Assembly (NCBI GenBank): GCA_024403855.1
Contig: JAKSRC010000003.1
Location: 115,804-179,803, forward strand
Reading direction: 5' to 3'
Source: Saccharofermentans sp.
GTDB taxonomy: Bacteria; Bacillota; Clostridia; Saccharofermentanales; Saccharofermentanaceae
DNA length: 64,000 bases
In this document: one piece after another, positions 6,121 through 14,837 of the stretch
Layout: every line of letters starts with the position of its first letter
Position numbering within the stretch: the first letter of the stretch is position 1
Made by a program: the position numbers and the translations under genes
The notes under the pieces: generated by a model
Databases searched by the model: none
Seen by the model: the letters and a program-made list of their open reading frames with translations, nothing else
What the model was told of the DNA's origin: nothing

Positions 6121-8496
6121 TTAGTCACCGAAATGGAAGTCTGTAGGAACGCCCATATTTCTGGAACGCTCGTTTAAGTCATCCAGTTTCTTATCGAGCT
6201 CAGATGCACGGTTCTTTTTCTCTACATTCGCATACTGGGTAGTAGTGCAAAGGTAAAGGTGATCTGCTCCGAACTCTTCTTTTATACCTGTTGAAATCTG
6301 TCTGAAAGCCTGTGACTTCTTAAGATTTGCTAACAGTCTCATATCATTATCTTCGAAAACAATATAGGCGGAATCGCCATCTTTACGAAGTCTTGTATGC
6401 TCGAGAATAATTGCGATGTTGTCATTGCTGTCCTTGAGGCTGTTCGTAACATTTGACCATCTGGAATCGATGTCATTCTCGTCACTGCCAAAGACGGGCA
6501 CTCTGACGCCACCCTTTGGTCTTCCGTCAACGATAAGACCACTCTTATCTGCCTGAACTGCGAGCTGAGAACGTGCTACGACAGGTTCCTCTGTCTGAAC
6601 CTTAGGTTCTGTAACCGTAGGCTCCTCTTCCTTGGAATTGTCAGAAGTATCGATATCCGAAGCCAGATCCTTCAGGAAAGAAGATGACAGGCCTGAGAAT
6701 ATTCCGGCAGAAGGAGCGGTAGGAGCAACAGGTGCAGCAGGCTCTTCAGACGTGAATGCATAAGTATTCTCAGAAGGAACTTCCGGCTCAGCGGGTTCGT
6801 CAGGTTCTTCAGGCTCTTCCGGTTCATCAATGCCGAAGCTAAATGAAGGTCTTGCTTCCTTAGGCATGAACGAGAAAATAGAAGGTTCAGCAGGTTCCTC
6901 CGGTTCAGCGGGTTCGCTATATGAATCTTCCGCAGGAATATAATCGTCTGATGCGGCAGGCTCCTCTGCCTTGACAGGTTCTTCCTGAGTTGCCGGTTCA
7001 GCGGGTTCATCCTTCTTGGTCGAGAAGATCGCATCAAAAGGAGAAACGGAAGGTTCCTGCTTTGGTGATTCTACAGAGGATGAACCAAAAGAGAAGAGTC
7101 CTGTAGGTGTTGACGAAGGCTTAGGTCTGTATGGTGCAGGAGCGGGAGCAGGTGTAGGCGCAACAAAGGTTGGCTCGATTTCCTGTTCAGGTGTATCTTC
7201 TGCGACAGGGAGGCTTTCTTCAACAGGTTCTTCTGTTTTTGCAGTGCCCTCCGGCTTGGAAGGTTCTTCTGCTTTGACAGGAATCTCTTCTTTTGCAGGT
7301 ACAACAATTGGCTTGCTGTCACTTAATGTAAGAGTTGCAGCAGCTTCAGCCTGCTTCTTTTCAAAGTCAGGAATGACAATAGGCGTCGGCGGCAATGCGG
7401 ATTTTCTTCCGCAAAGGCGCATAAGCATAAGCTCGAAGCTTGTAGGAATATCCGGAGACTTCCTGAGTTCGGCATATTCTTTTGAAAGATAGCTGATATA
7501 ACCGGTTAATGTATCGGCGCTTACCTTTGAAGCAGTCTGATACATATCTTTAATCGTTTCCTTAGGATAGGGCAGATAGATAATAGGGTCTGCCTTGACT
7601 CTGATGATCAGCAAATCTCTGAAGTAAGCAGCCAGGTCAAGAGTGAAACGAGCCTGGTTCTTTCCTGATGCATTAAGGATCTCACAGAGGTCGATAAGTT
7701 CATCGAATCTCGCATCGATCAGGCAGTTAGCCATCTTGAAAAGGAAGGAACTGTCGACTGTTCCAGTGATTCTTTCAACATCCTGAGAATTAATCTCTTT
7801 ATCGCCACCGGAAATGGCGGAAATCTGATCCAGAAGTGACAGCGCATCACGAAGAGCGCCATCAGATCTTGATGCGATCAAACGGAGTGCATCGTCAGAT
7901 GCGTTGATATTGGACTTGCCGCAGACTTCTCTTAATCTTCCGGCAATGAGTTCAATAGGGATTCTTTTGAAATCGTATCGCTGGCAACGTGAAATAATCG
8001 TTGCAGGAATCTTGTCGGATTCCGTAGTCGCGAAAAGGAACATAACATGCTTCGGAGGCTCTTCGATTGTCTTGAGAAGTGCATTAAATGCACCCTTGGA
8101 GAGCATATGAACCTCGTCGATTATATAAACCTTATACCTGGTTCTGGTAGGAGCAAAATTCACTTCCTGAAGAATAGGTCTGATGTCATCGACACCGTTA
8201 TTGGAAGCGGCGTCCATCTCAGTAACATCAAGGATAGAGCCATCAAGGATTCCCTTGCATGTAGGGCACTCATTACATGGATTACCATTGACGGGGTGCT
8301 CACAGTTAACTGCTCTTGCGAAGATCTTGGCGATAGTAGTCTTACCTGTACCGTGCTGGCCACAGAAAAGATAAGCATGTGCAAGCTTACTTGTGACCAC
8401 GGATTGCCTCAGGGCAGTCTTGGCGGCTTCCTGGCCGACTACATCGTCGAAAGTGATAGGCCTGTATTGTCTGTAGAGAACGACATGATCTTCCAT
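6121..8496 (-). CDS. dnaX: DNA polymerase III subunit gamma/tau
   Basis: A 791-residue tau-type clamp-loader ATPase. The AAA+ module shows Walker A GQHGTGKTT at 46-54, a zinc module with Cys 65, 74, 77 and 80, Walker B IIDEVHML near 125-132, and the SRC sensor near 170. Domain III runs to about 365. Residues about 380-660 are a long Glu/Pro/Ala-rich linker with repeated EEP/PAEP units, followed by a folded C-terminal domain (about 690-791) for contact with the polymerase. The protein is larger than Bacillus DnaX (563 residues), mainly in the linker. It loads the sliding clamp at the fork. SRP RNA lies directly upstream, as in Bacillus. Confidence 0.95.
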   Translation of the reverse strand: MEDHVVLYRQYRPITFDDVVGQEAAKTALRQSVVTSKLAHAYLFCGQHGTGKTTIAKIFARAVNCEHPVNGNPCNECPTCKGILDGSILDVTEMDAASNNGVDDIRPILQEVNFAPTRTRYKVYIIDEVHMLSKGAFNALLKTIEEPPKHVMFLFATTESDKIPATIISRCQRYDFKRIPIELIAGRLREVCGKSNINASDDALRLIASRSDGALRDALSLLDQISAISGGDKEINSQDVERITGTVDSSFLFKMANCLIDARFDELIDLCEILNASGKNQARFTLDLAAYFRDLLIIRVKADPIIYLPYPKETIKDMYQTASKVSADTLTGYISYLSKEYAELRKSPDIPTSFELMLMRLCGRKSALPPTPIVIPDFEKKQAEAAATLTLSDSKPIVVPAKEEIPVKAEEPSKPEGTAKTEEPVEESLPVAEDTPEQEIEPTFVAPTPAPAPAPYRPKPSSTPTGLFSFGSSSVESPKQEPSVSPFDAIFSTKKDEPAEPATQEEPVKAEEPAASDDYIPAEDSYSEPAEPEEPAEPSIFSFMPKEARPSFSFGIDEPEEPEEPDEPAEPEVPSENTYAFTSEEPAAPVAPTAPSAGIFSGLSSSFLKDLASDIDTSDNSKEEEPTVTEPKVQTEEPVVARSQLAVQADKSGLIVDGRPKGGVRVPVFGSDENDIDSRWSNVTNSLKDSNDNIAIILEHTRLRKDGDSAYIVFEDNDMRLLANLKKSQAFRQISTGIKEEFGADHLYLCTTTQYANVEKKNRASELDKKLDDLNERSRNMGVPTDFHFGD

Positions 8497-8537
8497 AGTT
8501 AGTTCCTTAAAGCCGAATCCAAAAAACTAAATAAAAA

Positions 8538-8683
8538 GTCGTCCCGCCCGAACTGCCGTCGGTAAGGCTTGACCCGCGGCGCACTCCGTAAACCGCTTAC
8601 TGCTGCTTCCTTCCGGACCTGACAGGGTTCACAGCCCGAAATCGCACGGGACCTTGGCCGGCGGCAGACCGCGCGGGACGAAC
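8538..8683 (-). ncRNA. ffs: Signal recognition particle RNA, short bacterial form
   Basis: On the minus strand the conserved SRP helix-8 core is present: GAACCCTGTCAGG, then TCCGGAAGGAAGCAGCAG. The ends pair (CGTCCCGC at 8540-8547 with GCGGGACG at 8673-8680), giving a rod of about 145 nt that starts near 8683 and ends in a T-rich stretch (8521-8538) that serves as terminator. It binds Ffh and directs co-translational membrane targeting. Length suggests there is no full Alu domain, unlike the ~270-nt Bacillus form. It sits directly upstream of dnaX, a conserved position. Confidence 0.96.
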
Positions 8684-8702
8684 TCGTATTTCAAACATAT
8701 GG

Positions 8703-8711
8703 ATTATATCA
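8703..8711 (-). promoter_or_regulatory. Extended -10 promoter element of the SRP RNA
   Basis: Minus strand TGATATAAT, a perfect -10 hexamer with the extended TG, about 20 nt before the SRP RNA 5' helix. No good -35 is visible at 17 bp, which the extended -10 can offset. Confidence 0.55.
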
Positions 8712-8762
8712 TAAAAGTTCCATTTATCACTTCTGACTTAAGGACAATATGAAATCCTGAGG

Positions 8763-10004
8763 TTAATTATAGCAGGAATCGATGAACTGTTGAGTATAGC
8801 CACCGAGTGTCGCAATTGCGGTTCCTGCATCGCTTGAACTTGCTGCCTCGACATAGATTACCAGAGCAAAAGGTTCCTTGTAATCTACTATTGCACATTC
8901 CATATAAGCTCTTCGGTCAGTATTGCGGCCAAGCACGTGAAGGATTCTTGTATCCTGAGGGAAGGCTGCAGCCAGCGGTGACTCTATTTCATTTGAAGCC
9001 ATATCATTAAACAGACGCTGGTTTACTGAAGGGTTGATCGTGAATGTACGGTACATATAAGACAGGTAGTTACCCATGTCATAGCAGGAGATCGTACCGG
9101 ATGTACGGAATTCCTTGCCACTATAATCCTTATAAATTACTTTATCGTCGTAAGATACGTAACTGCTGATCTTCTTGATCTCGGCAATTGTAGTGTCGAT
9201 ACCTCCGAGCTGTGCAATAACGTAATTGAGAGCAATGCTGTCATTCTTGGATACTGCATAGTTAAGGATGGTTCGCATGTAGAACTGCTTGCCGTAAGAA
9301 TAGTTTTTCGCGATATAGGAAGAATAACGGGAGCCCTTGTAACTGTTGTCGTATGTTACGACTTCAGATAACGGACCTGTTACTCCGGCAATCTTGTCGT
9401 AGTAAACAATAGATACCGGGATTGCCATTGCACCTGAAGGCACAACAGGATCCAATTCATCTACGCCCATACGGTCGCCATAGGACAGTGAGATGAATTC
9501 ATAGCAGATTCTGACACCCGGATGGGTCTTCTGATAGTTGGCAACCTGTTCTTTGAGGCCGTCAAGATAAACGGCACGCTGCTGGTAGGATGCAGTGCGA
9601 ATTCCGATAGGCTTGAAGCTGAAGTTAGGATCTTCGGTATAAAGATCCGGTGAATTATTCTGAAATACGCCGGCCTGTTCCGGAGAAACAGTAGGTGTAG
9701 GCGTAGCTGCAAGTACCGCATGTGGAAGAGTGGTAGTTGCAGTCGTCGTTACCTGTGTAGTTGTTTCTGTAGTGGTATGTACAGGTCGCTGGTAAGCAGA
9801 ATAACCGGTTGTTGTGCTTGTTGCCGCTCCGACAAGTCCGGGATACATCAGGCGATACGTATCCTGTGCAGACGCAATGGAGCTGACGAATACTACTCCG
9901 AGTGTAATCGCCAGCAATACCAAAACGATTATCAGGGTGCGCTTTTTACGGGATGTTTTGATCCCTTCGGCCTTTTTCAGAAATGTCGGATTGGGACGTA
10001 CCAT
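8763..10004 (-). CDS. Membrane-anchored beta-lactamase-fold protein, probable pseudo-enzyme
   Basis: A 413-residue protein: basic N-terminus, one membrane helix (about 23-45), an extracellular Thr-rich linker (about 60-110), then a domain with the class A beta-lactamase/serine-hydrolase layout from about 135 to the end. The segment AMAIPVSIVYYDKI matches the helix that normally carries SxxK (family form STIKLPVALxxYDK), but both Ser and Lys are missing. The SDN-like site reads NDSIALN, and no KTG motif is seen. It is therefore likely non-catalytic, perhaps a cell-wall or peptide-binding protein. It starts 6 bp after fhs and probably shares its transcript. The fold assignment is by pattern; substrate and role are unknown. 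Confidence 0.65.
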   Translation of the reverse strand: MVRPNPTFLKKAEGIKTSRKKRTLIIVLVLLAITLGVVFVSSIASAQDTYRLMYPGLVGAATSTTTGYSAYQRPVHTTTETTTQVTTTATTTLPHAVLAATPTPTVSPEQAGVFQNNSPDLYTEDPNFSFKPIGIRTASYQQRAVYLDGLKEQVANYQKTHPGVRICYEFISLSYGDRMGVDELDPVVPSGAMAIPVSIVYYDKIAGVTGPLSEVVTYDNSYKGSRYSSYIAKNYSYGKQFYMRTILNYAVSKNDSIALNYVIAQLGGIDTTIAEIKKISSYVSYDDKVIYKDYSGKEFRTSGTISCYDMGNYLSYMYRTFTINPSVNQRLFNDMASNEIESPLAAAFPQDTRILHVLGRNTDRRAYMECAIVDYKEPFALVIYVEAASSSDAGTAIATLGGYTQQFIDSCYN

Positions 10005-10010
10005 CTAATA

Positions 10011-11684
10011 TCAGAAAAGACCGGTAATTACACCGTTATTGTCAATATTGATATCCATAGCTGCAGGGTGCGGAGGAAGTCCGGGCATGGTTACGATCGT
10101 ACCTGTAAGGATAACAAGGTAGCCTGCACCTGCAGAGATATAGCAGTCTCTGACGGTCAAAGTAAAGCCTTCGGGATTACCAAGCTTCTTGGGATCGTCA
10201 GAAAGTGAATACTGAGTCTTAGCGATGCAGATAGGGAGGTTGCCGTAACCCTTTTCGACAAATGCATCAATCTTTGCCTTTGCTTCAGGAAGAATGTCAA
10301 CATTAGCAGCACCGTAAACCTTAGTTGCAACCTTTGTGATCTTTTCTTCGACAGAATCTGTAAGCTCGTAAGTATACTTGGGGCTCTTGGGATTGTTCTG
10401 ATCAAGGATTGCAACAGCCTTGTTTGCGAGGTCGATTCCGCCTTCGCCGCCCTTTGCGAAAATCTCAGCAGGAGCGAATTCGGCACCTGTAGCCTTGCAT
10501 GCTTCTTCTACGATTGCGAGTTCTTCTTCAGTATCTGTAAGGAATCTGTTGGAAGCAACGAGAACCGGGATTCCGAAGTTCTGCATATTCTTAATGTGTC
10601 TTAATACATTCGCAAGTCCTGCCTTTACAGCTTCAGGATTAGGATTTGAGAGCTGATCCTTGGGAATTCCTGCGTTGTACTTAAGAGATCTTACTGTTGT
10701 TACGATTACTACGAGGTCAGGCCAGATGCCGAGATTTCTGCACTTGATGTCGAGGAACTTCTCTGCACCAAGGTCAGCGCCGAAGCCTGCTTCTGTTACG
10801 ACGATGTCGCTGAGCTTTAATGCAGACTTTGTTGCGATTGCTGTGTTGCAGCCGTGTGAGATGTTTGCGAAAGGTCCACCGTGAACCAATGTAGGAACAC
10901 CTTCCAAAGACTGAACGAGGTTAGGGCAGATAGCGTCCTTGAGGCATGTTACAAGGCTTCCGGTAGCACCGAGCTGGCCTGCAGTAACAATATTTCCGTC
11001 CATGTCGTATGCGATTGCGATTCTGTCGAGTCTGACTTTGAGATCTTCCAAGTCCTTGGAGAGGCAGAGGATAGCCATGATCTCAGAAGCAGCTGTAATC
11101 TGGAAGATTTCAGGACGTGTAACACCCTTTGTGCCACCACCGACACCAACAGTAACTGCTCTTAAGCATCTGTCGTTCATGTCGAGGCAACGCTTCCACA
11201 AAATACGGTCCTTATCGATGTTAAGGCTGTTTCCCTGGAAGAGGTGATTGTCGATGAGTGCTGCGAGGAGATTGTTTGCAGTAGTAATTGCATGGAGATC
11301 GCCTGTGAAGTGCAGGTTAATGTCTTCCATAGGGATTACCTGTGAATATCCGCCACCGCAAGCTCCGCCTTTGACACCGAAGACAGGTCCTAATGAAGGT
11401 TCTCTTAATGCAAGAATAGGCTTTTTGCCGATGAGCTTAAGACCCTGTGCAAGTCCGATGCTTATAGTGGTTTTACCTTCACCGGCAGGTGTAGGGTTCA
11501 TTGCTGTGACGAGAATGAGCTTGGCATTCGGTCTTTCAGGAAGACTCTGAATATAATCAAGCGGGAGTTTAGCCTTATATTTTCCATATAATTCAAGCTT
11601 GTCAGGATCAATTCCTGCCTGCTCGGCTATCTCTGTAATGGGTTTGATTTTTGCGCTCTGAGCAATTTCGATATCACTAAGCAT
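10011..11684 (-). CDS. fhs: Formate-tetrahydrofolate ligase
   Basis: A 557-residue enzyme of normal family length. It has the P-loop PTPAGEGKTT near 64-73, the ALREPSLGPVFGVKGGA stretch, and the HAITTANNLLAA segment of the family. It makes 10-formyl-tetrahydrofolate from formate, ATP and THF, feeding one-carbon metabolism or the methyl branch of the Wood-Ljungdahl pathway in acetogens. Its ribosome site is TAGGAGA, 7 nt before the ATG, with a strong promoter at 11723-11751. The downstream neighbour is the beta-lactamase-fold gene. Confidence 0.97.
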   Translation of the reverse strand: MLSDIEIAQSAKIKPITEIAEQAGIDPDKLELYGKYKAKLPLDYIQSLPERPNAKLILVTAMNPTPAGEGKTTISIGLAQGLKLIGKKPILALREPSLGPVFGVKGGACGGGYSQVIPMEDINLHFTGDLHAITTANNLLAALIDNHLFQGNSLNIDKDRILWKRCLDMNDRCLRAVTVGVGGGTKGVTRPEIFQITAASEIMAILCLSKDLEDLKVRLDRIAIAYDMDGNIVTAGQLGATGSLVTCLKDAICPNLVQSLEGVPTLVHGGPFANISHGCNTAIATKSALKLSDIVVTEAGFGADLGAEKFLDIKCRNLGIWPDLVVIVTTVRSLKYNAGIPKDQLSNPNPEAVKAGLANVLRHIKNMQNFGIPVLVASNRFLTDTEEELAIVEEACKATGAEFAPAEIFAKGGEGGIDLANKAVAILDQNNPKSPKYTYELTDSVEEKITKVATKVYGAANVDILPEAKAKIDAFVEKGYGNLPICIAKTQYSLSDDPKKLGNPEGFTLTVRDCYISAGAGYLVILTGTIVTMPGLPPHPAAMDINIDNNGVITGLF

Positions 11685-11722
11685 ATGACGTCTCCTACCT
11701 TATATTAAGAAATGTAAATACG

Positions 11723-11751
11723 ATTGTATTGTAAAAGCACTGCCTTTTCAA
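11723..11751 (-). promoter_or_regulatory. Sigma-A-type promoter of fhs
   Basis: Minus strand -35 TTGAAA (11746-11751) and -10 TACAAT (11723-11728), separated by exactly 17 bp. The transcript would start about 30 nt before the fhs start codon. Confidence 0.75.
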
Positions 11752-11850
11752 TCACAGCACACATTCTTTTGTAAGAATTACAAAGATTTTCTCTTTACCA
11801 CTACATTTTGTATAATCTGTGGGTTTTTCACTAGATGTTGTGTTTATCCG

Positions 11851-11879
11851 TTGACAATATGACAACGGAATGATAGCAT
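11851..11879 (+). promoter_or_regulatory. Probable promoter of veg
   Basis: A perfect -35 TTGACA (11851-11856), 17-bp spacer, and -10 TAGCAT (11874-11879, 4 of 6 matches) carrying an extended TG at 11871-11872. It points to veg with a leader of about 80 nt. Confidence 0.65.
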
Positions 11880-11965
11880 TGGTTCATGTTTGGTAATATT
11901 TCTGTAATGTCCCTTTAAAGCATCTGAAATATTATTTGACAAATCTCCGGGCGGAGGGAATACCT

Positions 11966-12235
11966 ATGATAATCAGTTCCGATTTGGAAATGTGCAAAGC
12001 TAAGTTTCAGGAGCTCATCGGTAAGCGCATTGTTTGCAAGACAAATGGCGGCCGTAAGAGAATCATTACTTACATTGGTACAGTTGAGCACTGCTATCCT
12101 AACGTTTTCACAATGCGTTGCACAAATGAATCAGAGAAGCAGTCTATCGTATCCTTCTCCTATATCGATGTTCTTACAAGAACTGTAAGAGTTGGCATCA
12201 TGCCTGAGAAGTCACAGGAAGAATTAGCAGTCTAA
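11966..12235 (+). CDS. veg: Veg family protein
   Basis: An 89-residue protein of the Veg family (DUF1021), with the family phrases CKAKFQELIGKRIVCKTNGGRKR and a beta-rich core related to Sm-like barrels. Bacillus Veg is an abundant protein that stimulates biofilm formation; the molecular role is unsettled. The start is the ATG at 11966, with GGAGGG at 11953-11958; a TTG ten codons upstream has no ribosome site. The veg-ispE order is the same as in Bacillus. A strong terminator follows at once, so it is probably transcribed alone. Confidence 0.93.
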   Translation: MIISSDLEMCKAKFQELIGKRIVCKTNGGRKRIITYIGTVEHCYPNVFTMRCTNESEKQSIVSFSYIDVLTRTVRVGIMPEKSQEELAV

Positions 12236-12261
12236 CCTGTTTTACATTACCTGAATTTAAT

Positions 12262-12304
12262 ACACTGTCAGAATCATTCCGTTCGGTTTCTGGCAGTGTT
12301 TTTT
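12262..12304 (+). terminator. Rho-independent terminator after veg
   Basis: A 12-bp stem (ACACTGTCAGAA, 12262-12273; TTCTGGCAGTGT, 12288-12299) with one G-T pair, followed by six T's. It ends the veg transcript. Confidence 0.9.
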
Positions 12305-12414
12305 ATTGTTTGTAAAGAAGTATTGGCAGACTCTGCTTTAATTTACGCTAAATATAAGGTAAAATTTACATATTCAATTGAACGATTCATTCGATGCTTG
12401 TTTAGGAGTTCCTT

Positions 12415-13365
12415 ATGGATTCTTACGAGATTACAGCTAATGCCAAAATCAATCTTTTCCTGCGTGTTCGTGGGATTTTGCCCAACGGCTATCACAGCTT
12501 GTATTCGATAATGCAGGAGATTGATCTTGCAGATACCCTGACCATCAACATTTATCCGGAGCGCGAAAGTGGCTTTGATATAAGATGCATTGGCAGAAAT
12601 GACATAGATCCTGAAAAGAATCTCTGCAGTAAGGCAAAGGACAGATTTCTGTCTTCTCTTCGTAAGAAGGCAAGCGCGGATCCTTCAATTCCGAATGCCG
12701 CACTCTGGGCGCAGAATAAATTCCCCTATATCGAGATTGAGCTTACAAAGGTGATACCTTCCGAATCCGGAATGGGTGGTGGAAGTTCTGATGCTGCAGC
12801 GGTTCTTCTGGTTTTACAGGAACATTTCGGAAATCCTTTTACAGTAGAAGAACTTAATCATCTCGCGGTAAATGTCGGTGCGGACGTTCCTTTCTTCCTC
12901 TATGGTGGAACATGTCTTTGCGAAAGAGTCGGCGAGCAGATAAAAGTTTTGAATCCATTATCGGGAATCCCGCTCCTTATTGTTAAGCCTGATGTTGGTG
13001 TTTCCACGCCTGAATGTTTTCGAGCTATCGACAGCAAGCCTCTTCCGGAGTTCGACGAAGATCGTTATGAAGCTTTCATTCAGAGCCTTAACAGCGTTGA
13101 AGGCGACAAGGTAGCAGGTTTTGTCGCAGGCGGTGATCTTCTTACAAATGATCTTGAGATCCCTTCTGTTGAGAAGTACCCCATAATCGAGAAAATAAGA
13201 TCTTCACTTCTTGATACAGGCGCAAAATACAGCCGCATGACCGGTTCCGGGAGTGCTGTTTTCGCCATATATGAAAATACCGAAGCCAGAGATAAAGCTT
13301 CGGTAATCATTAAAAATAATCTTGAATTTAAGGGCTTTGATGTCTTCTCGTCAGAGACTATCTAA
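12415..13365 (+). CDS. ispE: 4-(cytidine 5'-diphospho)-2-C-methyl-D-erythritol kinase
   Basis: A 316-residue GHMP kinase. The N-terminus has AKINLFLRVRG, and the ATP loop SESGMGGGSSDAAAVLL lies near 115-131, followed by NVGADVPFFL and the C-terminal MTGSGSAVFAIY. It phosphorylates CDP-methylerythritol in the non-mevalonate isoprenoid pathway. The start ATG at 12415 follows AGGAG (12404-12408) by 6 nt. Its 3' end overlaps the convergent GNAT gene by 15 bp, leaving no room for a terminator. Confidence 0.95.
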   Translation: MDSYEITANAKINLFLRVRGILPNGYHSLYSIMQEIDLADTLTINIYPERESGFDIRCIGRNDIDPEKNLCSKAKDRFLSSLRKKASADPSIPNAALWAQNKFPYIEIELTKVIPSESGMGGGSSDAAAVLLVLQEHFGNPFTVEELNHLAVNVGADVPFFLYGGTCLCERVGEQIKVLNPLSGIPLLIVKPDVGVSTPECFRAIDSKPLPEFDEDRYEAFIQSLNSVEGDKVAGFVAGGDLLTNDLEIPSVEKYPIIEKIRSSLLDTGAKYSRMTGSGSAVFAIYENTEARDKASVIIKNNLEFKGFDVFSSETI

Positions 13366-13890
13366 AGTATTTGCGAAAAGACCTCTCATATAACCTCTGG
13401 AGTTTTCTGAATCGATAAGGGTAAATCCTCTCTTACCGTAGAAATCGACCATATTCTTGTTCGATGCTGCGGAGTGAAGAAGAATGCAATCTGCACCATT
13501 TTCTTTTGCGACATCGATTGCCTTTGTCATGAGGTCGATACCAAGGCCTGTTTTTCTGTATTCTTCATAGACCGAAAATCTTGAGATGTAATATGCTGTT
13601 TTCGTTCCTTCAAGAAATGCCTTTGTTTTGTCTGAAAAGCTGTAAACCAAAGGTGTCTGACATTTCTTTATACAGATAGTGCCGATGATTTTGCCGTCAC
13701 TTTCAGCAACAAGACATATCTGCTTGGAGATTCTGTCAGCGACGCTTTCAACGCTTTCTGTCATAGCCTCGAGAAGAGCAGATGATATACCTGAATCCGC
13801 GCAATAAGTAAGCATCGCGCTTCTTAAAAGGCGCGATACTTCTTCTGCATCTTTAGTATTTGCGTTTCTTATTACGGGTGCTATTTTCAT
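13351..13890 (-). CDS. GNAT-family N-acetyltransferase coupled to argF
   Basis: A 179-residue single-domain GNAT protein. The fold markers are the central strand AYYISRFSVYEEYRKTGLGIDLM, where V-x-x-x-x-R-x-x-G-x-G/A binds the acetyl-CoA pyrophosphate, and the C-terminal MVDFYGKRGFTLI. Substrate cannot be read. It is the last gene of the argC-argB-argD-argF run, with its ATG overlapping the argF TGA by one base (TGATG), so it is translationally coupled. That context makes a role in arginine metabolism, for example glutamate or ornithine N-acetylation, possible but unproven; it does not look like classic ArgA. Convergent overlap with ispE. Confidence 0.8.
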   Translation of the reverse strand: MKIAPVIRNANTKDAEEVSRLLRSAMLTYCADSGISSALLEAMTESVESVADRISKQICLVAESDGKIIGTICIKKCQTPLVYSFSDKTKAFLEGTKTAYYISRFSVYEEYRKTGLGIDLMTKAIDVAKENGADCILLHSAASNKNMVDFYGKRGFTLIDSENSRGYMRGLFANTLDSL

Positions 13891-14813
13891 CAGTTAAGGA
13901 AGCAATTTACAAGAATTGCCTTGTGTGCGTGGAGTCTGTTCTCAGCTTCATCGAAAACAACGCTCTGAGGTCCGTCAATAACATCTTCTGTTACTTCATA
14001 GCCTCTGTAAGCAGGGAGGCAGTGCATGAAGATAGCGTCAGAATGAGCAACACCCATGAGCTTTGAGTTAACCTGATAGTTCTTGAAAATCTCAACTCTC
14101 TTAGCCTTTTCAGCTTCCTGACCCATAGATGTCCATGTGTCTGCATAGATAACATCAGCGCCTTCAGCAGCTTCAAAAGGATCTTCTGTCATAAAGATCT
14201 TTGAACCTGTAACCTTAGCATCTTCTTTTGCCTCAAGAACATACTTATCGGGGCAAGTGTAATCCTTAGGGCTTGCAACGGAGATGTCCATTCCTGCCTT
14301 TGCACATGCGTGAAGGAGGGAGTTAGCCATGTTGTTACCATCGCCAAGATAAGCCATCTTCAAACCCTTAAGAGTACCCTTGTGCTCCTTGATTGTAAGA
14401 AGGTCAGCTAATACCTGTGTAGGGTGCTGATCGTCTGTAAGGCCATTGATTACGGGTACCTTGCCATACTTTGCAAGATCTTCAACGTCCTGATGCTTGA
14501 ATGTTCTGATCATGATACCGTCGACCATTCCGGACAAAACGTTTGCTGTATCGTAAATAGTCTCGCCTCTGCCGATCTGGATATCGTTGCTGCTGAGGAA
14601 GAGTGCCTGACCGCCCAACTGATACATACCTACTTCAAAGGAGACTCTTGTTCTTGTTGAAGACTTTGTAAAAATCATAGCCAAAGACTTACCCTTGAGA
14701 AGATGATGCTCAATGCCAGCCTTTGTCTTTGCCTTGAGGTCTACTGCGACGTCGAGAAGATAATCAAGATCTTCAAAAGAAACGTCTCTGTGGAAATCAA
14801 TATAATGCTTCAT
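13890..14813 (-). CDS. argF: Ornithine carbamoyltransferase
   Basis: A 307-residue enzyme of normal length. The carbamoyl-phosphate motif KSSTRTRVSFE is at 50-60 and the ornithine-site HCLPAYRG near 264-271; NGLTDDQHPTQVLADLL lies between. It makes citrulline from ornithine and carbamoyl phosphate in the cytoplasm. AAGGAG lies 8 nt before the ATG. It follows argD by 24 bp and is coupled to the GNAT gene. Confidence 0.96.
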   Translation of the reverse strand: MKHYIDFHRDVSFEDLDYLLDVAVDLKAKTKAGIEHHLLKGKSLAMIFTKSSTRTRVSFEVGMYQLGGQALFLSSNDIQIGRGETIYDTANVLSGMVDGIMIRTFKHQDVEDLAKYGKVPVINGLTDDQHPTQVLADLLTIKEHKGTLKGLKMAYLGDGNNMANSLLHACAKAGMDISVASPKDYTCPDKYVLEAKEDAKVTGSKIFMTEDPFEAAEGADVIYADTWTSMGQEAEKAKRVEIFKNYQVNSKLMGVAHSDAIFMHCLPAYRGYEVTEDVIDGPQSVVFDEAENRLHAHKAILVNCFLN

Positions 14814-14837
14814 TGTAATAACTCCTTATCGAATATA

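Noticed and set aside
7016..7492. A 158-codon plus-strand Gly/Ser-rich frame within dnaX
   Set aside because: It mirrors the low-complexity linker of dnaX; composition explains the open frame.
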